A stretch of 64,000 nt of DNA from an uncultured Pseudomonadales bacterium (GTDB lineage Bacteria; Pseudomonadota; Gammaproteobacteria; Pseudomonadales; Cellvibrionaceae), in the NCBI GenBank assembly GCA_947494095.1, contig CANLTI010000016.1:1-64000 (forward strand). Reading direction: 5' to 3'. Both the position numbers and the translations under genes were made by a program. The notes under the pieces were generated by a model. That model saw only the letters and a list, made by a program, of their open reading frames with translations. It had not been told where the DNA came from and did not search any database. This document shows positions 27,631 through 36,949 of the stretch, one piece after another. Within the stretch, counting starts at the first letter, position 1. Every line of letters begins with the position of its first letter.

Positions 27631-28062
27631 CGAGTGTCTGTCCCTGCAAGTAGTCCCTGCAAGTAAGTGGGCACCGCCGCGTATCGATTTCTCTGGCGCG
27701 TTCAAGCCATCCATGGGCACTCCATACGCGTTCCCGACGCATAAGAGCCTAAGAAATCAATCCCCGACGGTTTTAAGCGTGCGTATCCGTAAGCTTGTTA
27801 AAACCAAATGATATTCGTTTTGAGTGTTTATGCTTGGGGGTTATTAAGGCTAGTGTCTGTCCTGTAAGTGCCGTAAGTAAGTGGGCACCGCCGCGTATCG
27901 ATTTCTCTGGCGCGTTCAAGCCATCCATGGGCACTCCATACGCGTTCCCGACGCATAAGGGCCTAAGAAATCAATCCCCGACGGTTTTGAATGTGCTTAT
28001 CCGTCAGTTTGTTAAAACCAAATGATATTCGTTTTGAGTGTTTATGGTTGGGGGGTTATTAA
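27631..28062. repeat. Two long direct repeats of about 215 bp
   Basis: Copy 1 (27631-27847) and copy 2 (27850-28062) share over 190 nearly identical bases, including AAGTGGGCACCGCCGCGTAT and TTAAAACCAAATGATATTCG. The start of a third copy (GAGTGCCTGTCC, 28065) abuts the truncated ISAzo13-type gene. Each copy starts with a GAGTGTCTGTCC-like word, also seen at 30055 and 36772. A 76-residue frame crosses copy 2, but this is repeat sequence and not a supported gene. Confidence 0.85.
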
Positions 28063-28120
28063 AACGAGTGCCTGTCCCCACAAGTGTTCCGCTGGGCCTT
28101 GAGAGAACCAAATCCAACTT

Positions 28121-28732
28121 TCATTGGTTTGGGGAATTGAGAGTCCATAGGGTGTGTGCTTGCCGGCTTTTACCTCCTCTTGAAAACCCACCTACATGCA
28201 CACTGGCTTTAGCGTCAATCGATATTCGAAGGCAACCAGAGTCCTCATCAGCGGCCTTATTGAAGGGCTTTATTCGGTTAAATATAGCGTCAGTTTCGGG
28301 TACCTTCTTCAGCGGTTTTGTTTTTTGCACTTTCTTTAGCGTAAAACCAAATTTGTTGAGTGATGTCGACGGCGTTCGCCTTGAGTGCAAGTTTTTACAC
28401 TTAAAGCCGTATTGGCTAATCAATCGTTTTCGAATATGCCTAGCGGTTAGAGGCGTATAAATACGAGTGCTACGAAAGGTGGGATCGGTTTGACTGCTTG
28501 GCTCAATAATGGCGCGAATAGAGGTTTCTAAATCGGCGAGTGTATTTTGATAGCTGCTACGCCCTTTATTGTTGTGCCGTCGATCAACAAAGTGATTACT
28601 TTCAAGATCTCGCAGTGACTTTCTAATAGTCCCTCGATTCCATCCGAGTGCGGTCTCTGCAAAGTATTGCCCGCCATAGCCCAAGCGCTTGACGACGCTG
28701 GCAACGAATTCACGATAATCAATACCGCTCAA
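28121..28732 (-). pseudogene. Truncated ISAzo13-family transposase (N-terminal half)
   Basis: The 203-residue frame starts MSGIDYREFV and shows features of Rhodopirellula/ISAzo13-type transposases: helix-turn-helix-like ETALGWNRGTIRKSLRDLE, then LTARHIRKRLISQYG, and the beginning of a DDE core at ISIDAKASVHVGGF with the first Asp. The C-terminal catalytic half is missing; the frame ends at 28121 next to long direct repeats. It is probably inactive. Confidence 0.75.
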
Positions 28733-28906
28733 TTTTTGAGCGGTATTTTTCCATATCGCTATATCCTCAATTTGATATTTACTCGACAGTCACTAGGTGA
28801 TTGGTGGTACTTAAATTATGTTCGAATTTTAACAGATGAGGCGTCAATTGGACAAAGTATTTTTTCCACGGCCCTTATCGCTCTGCCAGGGCCGTCTCAC
28901 TTAAAT

Positions 28907-29695
28907 TCAAATACGCTGACACAGAATTGAAAGCAGTGAGTCGTCATTCCAGCCGGCTGATTTCCTCAGCCCTTTTAAGCTGATTTTTCTAGGATAGTGA
29001 GATTGAGCTATTCGGAGTTTATTCATGACGACATGCTTAATCATCGCCATGTTTGGCATGAATACGACCATCATCTTCATTGAATACCACATCAAGAACC
29101 CGTGAAAGCTATTCTCAATAGCCCAGTGTGATCGAATGATTTTATTATCCTGCTCAGCGTTTGCAGGTCGCGAGTTAATATAGTATCTGTACTCTGTAGA
29201 CTCTTTGCCGTTTATGGTGCGGCGCGACAGTATCGCAACGCATGATTTAATACCTACCCAGTCATCTTTCATTTTAAGCCAATCAATTGAATCCGTAACC
29301 AAGCACTCTCTTTTTGCCAATCGATTTAGACTAGCGCCCTCCATCACCGATACATCAACGTTTTTGTTGTTTTTCATATCAAAGAAATTGTTGAAATGAT
29401 CTTTTATCGCTTTACACAAGGACTTTTGGTTGCCTTTTACTGCAGTGACGTAATGGCCATCAGACTCTATTATTTTTTGAGCAATCGCTTTTTGGCAGCC
29501 CATGGTATCAAACGTTACCGTCGCGCCTTTCAAATTTAGCATGTCGATAAGTTTTGGGGTTGCCGTTATTTCGTTGGATTTTTCATCGACTTTTTCTTGC
29601 GCTAAAACCAGTCGCGCTTCTGCAGAAAAAGCGCTGGCCATATGAATCGCGGATTGCTCACTGGCCGCGCTATTCGCGATGACACCCAACTCCAT
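28907..29695 (-). pseudogene. Truncated ISAs1-family (H-rpt) transposase
   Basis: The 262-residue frame lacks the N-terminal third of a usual ~370-residue ISAs1 transposase. It retains AIHMASAFSAEARLVLAQ, VDEKSNEITATP, GATVTFDTMGCQ and ESDGHYVTAVKGNQKSL, then IIRSHWAIENSFHGFL (usual HWxIEN, with the catalytic Glu). The first residues (MELGVIANSA) read through sequence shared with a RAYT remnant on the other strand at about 29657, so this is a junction product. The element is inactive, and no clear terminal repeats were identified. Confidence 0.85.
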
Positions 29696-29884
29696 TGCAT
29701 CCCTGTAAACGTTGGATTAGTAAATCCTGTACGTCAACGTGGCGCCATTGCCGAAAATCTGCCATCCATACTTGTTCGCTTAAATATTGATATTGACGCG
29801 TGGTTGTTACAAACACAGTATTTTGAGCAGCAGTACCAAATATTATTTGCTAAACGCAGGCAAAGGCCAAAGCGTGGGGCTTGA
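29657..29884 (+). pseudogene. C-terminal remnant of a RAYT transposase
   Basis: The frame TGRAIRDD, then RLNIDIDAWLLQTQYFEQQ and RRQRPKR at the end match the C-terminus of the intact RAYT at 35685-36656. About 50 extra bases lie after the GRAIRDD segment. The N-terminal three quarters have been replaced by the ISAs1 fragment. Its downstream side carries a REP-like sequence (30011-30056), as in the intact locus. Confidence 0.82.
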
Positions 29885-30255
29885 CTCACCCTTTAATCCC
29901 ACCCAGTAGCTTCAACCCTCATTACCGCTACCCCAAAATATAACCCAAGTTACTAACTTGAGAATGTTAATACTTTTTAGTCCATTGGTTTAAGCTCTAC
30001 CTTTTTTTGAGCAATCGTTCACTCGACCATAAATTAAGTGTCGCTTTCTTTTAGGCGAGCCTGTCCTGTTAGGTACTGATTTGCCACTACCGGTCCGGCA
30101 AACAATAGACAAGCCAATACACATTTTAATTTAACCAACATATGATTCCCTAACCTATATCAGACAGTGTGATTGTTGACGCAGTATATCTACGCCAACA
30201 GGCAGAAAATAGGGACTTAAATACAGGCAATCATTCACTCAATTGCTAACTGCGA
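29885..30255. other. Intergenic region with a REP-like copy
   Basis: It holds a REP-family copy at about 30011-30056 (inverse orientation, with TTAAGTGTCGCTTTC). Nothing else is recognised. Confidence 0.6.
30011..30056 (-). repeat. REP-family copy downstream of the RAYT remnant
   Basis: The reverse complement reads AAAAGAAAGCGACACTTAAT then ATGGTCGAGTG. It matches the sequence following the intact RAYT at 35513-35545, in the same orientation relative to the transposase. Confidence 0.6.
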
Positions 30256-32337
30256 TCACTGAGTAACGTCACCACTGGCGGTAGTAACCGGTATTAACTC
30301 ACGCTCAATAGTGTGAATTTCACCAAACGTTAACGTCATTAAAGCTCCCGCCGTATCGACAGCGCCATTGGGGTTAACCGGCGAACCATCATGGCGTAAC
30401 CACCAACCACGGTATTGGCACCAATCCTGCGCATCAAGCGTGCAGCCAGTAGGTAAGTCACTTTTCACAACCGGTATTGCAAAAGCGGCCAACAAAGTCT
30501 GTAAATGAGACGCCTCCATAATGGCCGCGACTCCCGCTGTCTCACTGCTATCAATCTCAGAAATAACTTCAACGTCTACACCTGCCAACGGCTCATTAAG
30601 CATCGAAAGCAATACCGGCTGACTCAATAAACCGTAATCAGTAGCCAGGGCACTAAGCTGATCAAATGTTTTAAGGGCATCAAAGGTTACTCGATACTCA
30701 TTGATGTAGGCAACATGCTTAGTTCGAAGGACCTCTAGGTACACATTTCCCAGCGAGTAATTTGAATTATTATCGGTAAAACCTGCGGTACAATAAGTGG
30801 CATAATCAATATCGATTGTCGAGGTATCGGAGCTGGTGAATAACGCAGTGATCGCTTTACTCGCTTTACTCGCTTGCGTCGGTAACGCACCGATATCTGG
30901 CCAAACATCACCCCAGTTATACTCACCTACACCGCCAGGGAATACACCGCTTGCCTGCGAGAAATTTATAATACCTAGAGCTTGAAGCGCATTATCGTTA
31001 GCCACAAGAAGGCGAGCATGTACCGCATATTCATTAGCCGATTCCTTGAGCTCACCTCGTAAATGTAGGCCCAGCGTCAACGCTGGCTTGGCATGAAAGG
31101 GAAGTAACTCAGCAATACTTTCGATTTCGTTATGTCGTGCGGCATCTAATTGCGTAAAGTACTTTTGGTTACTTTCTTCCCGTTCGTTTTGGTAATCGAG
31201 GCTACTTCTCAGCCTTACAATTTCCGCTTCAACTACCCGAATATCACTTTCCTTATCGCTAATCGTTCTCTCCTCTTCCCTTTTGGTATCTCGCAAATCA
31301 TCTCGTAGTGCACGCTCGGCGGTACATTCATTGACACTCTTTTGCTCAACACATTCACGATACACCGCTGTAAGATCTTCAATTTCTTGCTCCAAAAAGG
31401 GAATCTGATCTTGTAAATCCATTAACGCTTTTTGCTCAACTACTAATACCGCGTCCTGTTGTGCAACGGCATCATTGATTGTTTTTTTCTCGGCGGCAAT
31501 ATCGACCTTGTCCTGCTCGCGCTGCACTTGTATATCTCCAAGCACCGAGTGTTGAATAACGGCACTCGTGTAGTCCGTCTGTACTGCCTGATATTGCTCG
31601 CAGTCGCGCTGATCGGCATGGGTCTTCTCGCTCACAAGTTCCAATTTTAATGCGGCGCTAAAATCACTCACTAACTCCGGCGTAACACTGACTTTAAGCG
31701 TATCTTCATCAAAAGCGCCTTCGGTATCCGTAACTTTTACGGTAAAGCTATAGTCGCCAGCCACAGACAAGGATGCAGTGTAACTATCTAACCGAGAAAC
31801 AACTTGACCGCTTGTATGATCTAGCCACTCATACTCTAGGGTATCGCCATCGGAGTCGGTACTGGCCGATGCGCTGAGCGTAAAATCTTGATTCTCGACC
31901 ACCCGAATATCGTCACCCGCATTTGCCATCGGCGCCTGATTACCAACAACGCCCGCTACCGTCAGATGCAGGGTAATGGTGACACTACTTTCACCACCGG
32001 TATTATCGGTTACCGTTAAGCGTAACTGCACAGCCGTTGCAGCGGTAATGTTAGGCAGAGTAATATCGGTGTTTAGGATATCTGGGGCATCAAAAACGAC
32101 ATTCGGACCCGATAACTGCTTCCACTGGACCTTCTCAATCGTGCCATCGGAATCCTCCGCCGTTGCCGTCATAGTGATAACACTACCGGCGACGGCTTCG
32201 CGGCTTCCGGCAATATCGACAACCGGTAAAACATTCTTTTCTTGGGGCGGTCGTTGGGAGGAATCACCACAACCAGACAACAAGAGCACACCAAATAAAG
32301 TACCTAAACACAACCGTTTAGAGTGAAATTCAATCAT
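30256..32337 (-). CDS. Large lipoprotein with two PKD/Ig-like domains and coiled coil, function unknown
   Basis: The protein has a signal ending LLLSGCG (lipidated Cys ~22). Two beta-sandwich domains of the PKD/REJ type follow (~38-130 with TATAEDSDGTIEKVQWKQLSG, and ~133-225 with ASASTDSDGDTLEYEW). Next comes a long, strongly charged helical region (~280-410) predicted as coiled coil, for example RALRDDLRDTKREEERTISD. The C-terminal ~280 residues match no family I recognise. I moved the start to the ATG at 32337, which has AGGAG about 9 bases upstream; the frame extends to 32385. It follows a similar large coiled-coil protein on the same strand, 261 bases away. Confidence 0.72.
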   Translation of the reverse strand: MIEFHSKRLCLGTLFGVLLLSGCGDSSQRPPQEKNVLPVVDIAGSREAVAGSVITMTATAEDSDGTIEKVQWKQLSGPNVVFDAPDILNTDITLPNITAATAVQLRLTVTDNTGGESSVTITLHLTVAGVVGNQAPMANAGDDIRVVENQDFTLSASASTDSDGDTLEYEWLDHTSGQVVSRLDSYTASLSVAGDYSFTVKVTDTEGAFDEDTLKVSVTPELVSDFSAALKLELVSEKTHADQRDCEQYQAVQTDYTSAVIQHSVLGDIQVQREQDKVDIAAEKKTINDAVAQQDAVLVVEQKALMDLQDQIPFLEQEIEDLTAVYRECVEQKSVNECTAERALRDDLRDTKREEERTISDKESDIRVVEAEIVRLRSSLDYQNEREESNQKYFTQLDAARHNEIESIAELLPFHAKPALTLGLHLRGELKESANEYAVHARLLVANDNALQALGIINFSQASGVFPGGVGEYNWGDVWPDIGALPTQASKASKAITALFTSSDTSTIDIDYATYCTAGFTDNNSNYSLGNVYLEVLRTKHVAYINEYRVTFDALKTFDQLSALATDYGLLSQPVLLSMLNEPLAGVDVEVISEIDSSETAGVAAIMEASHLQTLLAAFAIPVVKSDLPTGCTLDAQDWCQYRGWWLRHDGSPVNPNGAVDTAGALMTLTFGEIHTIERELIPVTTASGDVTQ

Positions 32338-32542
32338 CGATAAGTACTCCTGCACCATTACAGCAACAAACCAATGCATACACAAAGGTCATCTAGAAAA
32401 ATCTTGTGATATTAGAGGCCATAAAAAGGGATTATGGCCGGAAAGAATCATAGAACTTAATTATATAGCTACTCTGTACCTATCTGCCAGCACATACTTC
32501 ACATGTTTTTTACATAACAGAAAATCGTCATTAAACTGAAAC

Positions 32543-32575
32543 AAAAAGGGCCTGTAACTTCATCACTACAGGCCC
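32543..32575 (-). terminator. Terminator after the 792-residue unknown gene
   Basis: GGGCCTGTA and TACAGGCCC form the stem; read on the minus strand it is followed by a run of five T. It separates the two large minus-strand genes, so they may be independently transcribed. Confidence 0.75.
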
Positions 32576-32598
32576 CATATATAGGTACTCTCTATTCG

Positions 32599-34977
32599 TT
32601 ATTGATAATCAGTATATTGACTCTCAGACAAGAAAGTCCCCCGGTAACTATCGGCATTTATCCAGATAGAGTTTTGGCTAATAAACTGCTTAAGATCGCG
32701 ATAGTCAACCAATACCGTTGACGCGATATTATGCTTTAACTTCTTTTTATCTGAATATTCAATGGATATTGATGAAAAAATGTAGTCAATTAACTGCTTT
32801 TTGACTGATGTTCGGATTTTTTCTTGGTTAGCTAAACTAATGCTTGGGTCCACAAAGCGAATATTAAACCAAGATTGCTCATTCATGCCGTTAATGATCC
32901 GATAAATCTCGCTCTTATCAACATGATGACGCCCAGAAAACCGCCAACTCGGAAACCTAAATAGATAGTGATGACGGTAAAAAGCATAGCGATACTGTAT
33001 ACGGGGGTTATCATTGGATAATAAATGGCGATAAATCACTTTCGCGACCTCACCCATATTGTGAGCTACGCGAATACCGGTTTCAGATTTTATTTGATAA
33101 TTGGAGCGTAAATTAACACCAAGATCTTGAGGCAGTTGCGACATACCTCTAGGCAAAACTGATGATGCACTACCACTAGGGTAATGTTCACATAATGCAG
33201 CTAACGATAACCCCATTTCTGCTTCATATCTATCGAAACCACTTGTCGAAAATTCCTGATCCAAAATACTTCGCCCTGTTATGTTATCGGGGCCCGCCAT
33301 AACACCCACACCATACCGTTCGTCGCGGTCATTTAAGTTATAATTTTTGATGTCGCGCATTCGCGTCCATAGAATGCCTGTGTACTCAGATGTATCTGCA
33401 GGTAAAGCCGAAATAGCCCGCCCACTGGTTAAGCGCATCGGCTGCCAACGCTCAATATTCGCATAGCGATTACGATATACCATCTCTCTTATTTTTTCTG
33501 ACCACTCAGTACGAAGCTCAAATAGCAAATCACCACCGTGTAATTTATTAAGCTCGGCCAGCAAATTACGGCGCGATATGTTCAGCGCATACAATTCATC
33601 CAACGCCTCGGTTACCTCTGTTTGCCGCCTTGCCTGATACTCGACATAACCCGTAAGATCCTGCTCTGTCTCTTCGAGTAGCGTAACGGCAAGCGAGTGC
33701 TCATAAGTCACCGTCTCAAGGGATTCTCGCTCTGCTCGTACACGTGCTTCAGCACGCTCTAAATCAGCATCGGTAGCAAAATCATCTAGATAATCCTCTT
33801 CGACACCCCAAAGGATCTCGTTGGCATGTTGAAGGTTTTCTTCGGCTCGAATGACTTGTATCGCTAACTGATTGGCTTCATCATCCGCAATATCCATTAT
33901 TCGAAGTAATCGACGATATTCAGTTGTATCAATTTGCTCTCTGATAATACTAGAAAGCTCAAGATTAAGTTCGGCAATTTTTTTATTGGCTTCTTGCTGG
34001 TCCTGTCGAGTTTCGCCTACGTTCCTACACATTTGTAGATTACTGTTGGCGTAAAATTTTTTGGCATGTGTAACTCCCTGAGAGGGCGGCAGTACGAAAA
34101 CAGTATTGCAAGTCTCATTCGTGTAGTAATCAAACCCGTGATCGGCCCCGTCTAAAGTAATACCACAATCATTACGGTAACTTGCAATGCGCTCATCCCC
34201 AATTGGCCCATTTACTGGTTTATAAATACCTTTAGTATCACTTACAGCATAAAGTGTTTTACCGCCGCGATTCGCGTATTGCCGGCCGATTAGCTCATCT
34301 CTCCCGTCACTATCAAGATCCTTAAGTCTAACAGTCGCTAAGTCGTACAAATTTGAATTTAGCGCATTACTTGTAAAAACCTGGATAATATCGGCGCGCC
34401 GCTCTGTTAATGCCGGCCCCCGTTTTGACCATTCATATTTTTCGTATAGCTTTAATGTAAAGTTGGCAAGTAGCTTACTGCTAACACCTTTTGTTGGCAT
34501 CCCCATGACTAAGATATCTCGAATAAAGTCGCCGTTAATATCTCCCCATAAAATTTTTGATTTTAATGGACGCCAGCCTTTTGATAATTCACTTGATGAA
34601 ACTATATCGGACTTGTAATTCCAAATAGGATACTGTGGGGTTGAGTTATAAATCTTTACAAAATAGGTAATTTGATTTGGCGGCCCATCATGAACCCAGC
34701 GTGTCTGCTGATAGTTATAGTATGGGTCTATCGGTTCCGCTTTTTTTTTGAACTCTACTAGATATTCTAGATAGGGGGACAATCTAGGTGGTCTCACCTC
34801 CCGATAATAAACCTGATAGGGAGACTTTTTGAAGCCATAGGGCTTCGCTTTACTAATATGATTTACAGCTTCACTTTTACTTGATTTAGGGTCACTAATA
34901 ATCACAGTCGCCGATACATTAAAAGACAGTATCAAACTAATGACGAGGCAGTAAATTATCGCTTTTTTTAAACACAT
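32599..34977 (-). CDS. Large exported coiled-coil protein with FG-GAP-like repeats, function unknown
   Basis: This is a 792-residue protein with a signal peptide (YCLVISLILSFNVSA) and no lipobox. Residues ~140-240 contain two short calcium-loop motifs, WGDINGDFIRDILVMG and LKDLDSDGRDELIG, as in FG-GAP propeller repeats. A long charged coiled coil spans ~300-470. The C-terminal half has alternating charged and aromatic segments and matches no family I recognise. The start has AAGGATG 8 bases upstream. It and the next large gene sit in an accessory region between mobile-element remnants. They share architecture (signal, beta-rich N-terminal part, coiled coil, unique C-terminus) and could act together; this is inference. 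Confidence 0.68.
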   Translation of the reverse strand: MCLKKAIIYCLVISLILSFNVSATVIISDPKSSKSEAVNHISKAKPYGFKKSPYQVYYREVRPPRLSPYLEYLVEFKKKAEPIDPYYNYQQTRWVHDGPPNQITYFVKIYNSTPQYPIWNYKSDIVSSSELSKGWRPLKSKILWGDINGDFIRDILVMGMPTKGVSSKLLANFTLKLYEKYEWSKRGPALTERRADIIQVFTSNALNSNLYDLATVRLKDLDSDGRDELIGRQYANRGGKTLYAVSDTKGIYKPVNGPIGDERIASYRNDCGITLDGADHGFDYYTNETCNTVFVLPPSQGVTHAKKFYANSNLQMCRNVGETRQDQQEANKKIAELNLELSSIIREQIDTTEYRRLLRIMDIADDEANQLAIQVIRAEENLQHANEILWGVEEDYLDDFATDADLERAEARVRAERESLETVTYEHSLAVTLLEETEQDLTGYVEYQARRQTEVTEALDELYALNISRRNLLAELNKLHGGDLLFELRTEWSEKIREMVYRNRYANIERWQPMRLTSGRAISALPADTSEYTGILWTRMRDIKNYNLNDRDERYGVGVMAGPDNITGRSILDQEFSTSGFDRYEAEMGLSLAALCEHYPSGSASSVLPRGMSQLPQDLGVNLRSNYQIKSETGIRVAHNMGEVAKVIYRHLLSNDNPRIQYRYAFYRHHYLFRFPSWRFSGRHHVDKSEIYRIINGMNEQSWFNIRFVDPSISLANQEKIRTSVKKQLIDYIFSSISIEYSDKKKLKHNIASTVLVDYRDLKQFISQNSIWINADSYRGTFLSESQYTDYQ

Positions 34978-35102
34978 TGTTTCATCCTTACTATTGTTTC
35001 ATCCTTACTAAAGTGCATTTCTAGATATTACCGAAAACCCACGCGAGAGTTTCAATGAACGGCCCTATAACTAGCGGGCCGCAATGAAGTCTAAAAAAGT
35101 AC

Positions 35103-35495
35103 CTAATTTAAAGGTACACATGTATCGAATAACAAAACTTCGTCATCTTTACAGGGGTTTTCGATACAGCTATCAATATAAAATATCTCCTCGTCGGCAC
35201 ATGCAGGGGGCAAGTCAAAGCATTGGCCTTCAAATAGCTCTTGGTGAGGCTCACACGCTGGCGGAGCATCGGCACACGCACCATCTACAAGTACTTGGCC
35301 ATCCTCACATACCGGAGGAGTATCGACACATACACCATCTACTAATTCTTGGTCGTCTTCACACACAGGTGGAATTTCCACGCACACACCATCTACTAAC
35401 TCCCGGTCGTCTTCACACACAGGTGGAATATCGACACATACTCCACTAACTAATTTTTGAGTGTCATCGCATACTGGGGGTTTTGGTAATGTAAC
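35103..35495 (-). pseudogene. Cysteine-rich tandem-repeat protein remnant
   Basis: The open frame encodes about six units of roughly 20 residues with the pattern PPVCEDDQELVDGVCVDT, two Cys per unit. It lacks a credible start: in-frame TAA at 35496-35498 is followed only by GTT, and the GTG at 35420 is inside a repeat. It therefore looks like the C-terminal piece of a longer exported protein. Such Cys repeats probably form small disulfide modules. It lies directly upstream of the two unknown exported proteins on the same strand. Confidence 0.65.
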
Positions 35496-35510
35496 TTAGA
35501 CAGGCGTGGT

Positions 35511-35598
35511 TAAAAGAAAGAGACACTGAATTTTATCGACTATCGTATCGCCACGCTAAAATAATCGCTAATAGCGCATTAATTTAATAAAAAGCATC
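35511..35598 (-). repeat. REP-family copy downstream of RAYT
   Basis: GACACTGAATTTTATCGACT followed by a segment containing CGCCACGCTAAAATAATCGC recurs in diverged form at 38249-38310, 58313-58396 (inverted), 60633-60690 (inverted, weaker) and 30011-30056 (inverted). Strand is given relative to the adjacent RAYT gene, whose 3' end is 87 bases away. The associated AATAACCCC hairpin also recurs with the 58.3-kb copy. Confidence 0.75.
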
Positions 35599-35631
35599 AA
35601 TAACCCCAGGTTAATAACTTGGGGTTATTTT
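35599..35631. terminator. Hairpin terminator linked to the REP-family copy
   Basis: AATAACCCCA pairs with TGGGGTTATT and is followed by TTT. It is 53 bases after the RAYT stop codon (read on the minus strand), and the same hairpin accompanies the repeat copy at 58283-58312. Confidence 0.75.
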
Positions 35632-35684
35632 GTTAGGCAGGAGTGATGGTGGGTGATGCGGAAAAAATTTATGGTGGTTGGATA

Positions 35685-36656
35685 TTAGGCAGCGCGCTTG
35701 GGCCTTTGCCTGTGTTTGGCGAACAAAGTTTGATACTCACGCTCAAAGTGCTGTGTTTGTAATAGCCAAGCGTCAATATCGATATTTAAACGTTCTAATA
35801 TGGGGTGTAAGTGTGCGGCTATAGCGCCTCGCTTATCATCACGAATAGCGCGACCCGTCCAATCGACTAAATCGATGTAATCGGCTAGGCCAAAAATAAT
35901 GCCTGATTGCTCAGTATTTTTAAGGCTGCCCTCGAAGCTAAGTAATGGCTTAAGGGGGAGGTCAAACTGGCGAATAGATTGCAGTACGGTTTGTTGCTTA
36001 ACCGCTTTGGTCAAATCAAAGGTGGGGTTGATGCGCTCTTTGATGCTGGTATATTCTGAGGTTTCGGGTGTATCAGCCATGCAGGCGCGTACAGGATTAA
36101 GGTCAACATAGGTCATCGCGCTTAATAAGGCTTGTTCGGTCAGCAGGGCTTGCGATTTGAATCGGCTTTCCCAGAAGTGCCCTGTGCAGTTATCCTCTTT
36201 ATTGGCTTGGCGCGCAATGGGTTCATTAAGGCATTTCATAAACCAGCTTAAACTTTGCAGTCGCTTTTGATAGCACTCAATGCAATCACTCACAGCTTCT
36301 CGCTCAGCCTTGGAAAGTTCCTCACCTGCTATATGCCGCTGTACAATCGGCGAGCCTTTGAACAAGCAGCACCAGCGCTCTAACACTTCTTTGGCAGACC
36401 ATTGAGTCGCTTCTTCCGGGTTGAGTTTGATGACGAGGTGCAGGTGGTTACTCATGACAGCATAGGCGCAGATATCGATAGCGAATATGGAGCTTAATAG
36501 CCGTATGCGCTGCTCGATCCAGCTGCGCCGATGCTCATAGCTTTTGCCATTGAATTTATCATAGCCACACAAAAAACTACGCCTCACGCAGCGCGTTGTA
36601 ATGTTGTAAAAAGCGGTATCGTCTATCGAAACCAGTTGCTTGCGCGGTTGCGTCAT
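35685..36656 (-). CDS. REP-associated tyrosine transposase (RAYT, Y1_Tnp family)
   Basis: This is a single-strand DNA transposase related to IS200/IS605 TnpA, thought to move or maintain REP sequences. It has the HUH metal-binding motif in VMSNHLHLVI (~97-106) and a downstream YVDLNPVRA segment (~188-196) whose Tyr fits the nucleophile helix. GHFWESRFKSQALL is typical of the longer RAYT group. The length of 323 residues is full. Its 3' side carries a repeat copy that recurs elsewhere in the window. A second gene of the same family survives only as its C-terminus at 29657-29884. The ATG has no clear ribosome site. Confidence 0.9.
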   Translation of the reverse strand: MTQPRKQLVSIDDTAFYNITTRCVRRSFLCGYDKFNGKSYEHRRSWIEQRIRLLSSIFAIDICAYAVMSNHLHLVIKLNPEEATQWSAKEVLERWCCLFKGSPIVQRHIAGEELSKAEREAVSDCIECYQKRLQSLSWFMKCLNEPIARQANKEDNCTGHFWESRFKSQALLTEQALLSAMTYVDLNPVRACMADTPETSEYTSIKERINPTFDLTKAVKQQTVLQSIRQFDLPLKPLLSFEGSLKNTEQSGIIFGLADYIDLVDWTGRAIRDDKRGAIAAHLHPILERLNIDIDAWLLQTQHFEREYQTLFAKHRQRPKRAA

Positions 36657-36949
36657 GTCTGCTTATCCAGTGCTCTATGATTTAACGTTAGATAAGGCTG
36701 GCTGATGAGTCAAATAGCTATTTGTTTTAGGTTTTGGGTTCTTTATAATTATAATGTTTTTTGAGGTGTGCCTGTCCTAGCGTATTCTTCGGAACTGCTT
36801 TTTTAGTTCAGCGCTCACCCAGAGGTTATTTGGCTAAGTACTACCTAGGAGTGAGGGGGGATGTAATAAACAGTGAGGGCGCTTCTAGATCAGCTAGTGG
36901 AGTTGACGCTTCTACTAGAGGCCCTCAACGGGCCTGATAGGCTGAAGCC

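Noticed and set aside
27795..28025. 76-residue frame in the long direct repeats
   Set aside because: The frame is in repeat sequence, differs between copies and has no start signal.
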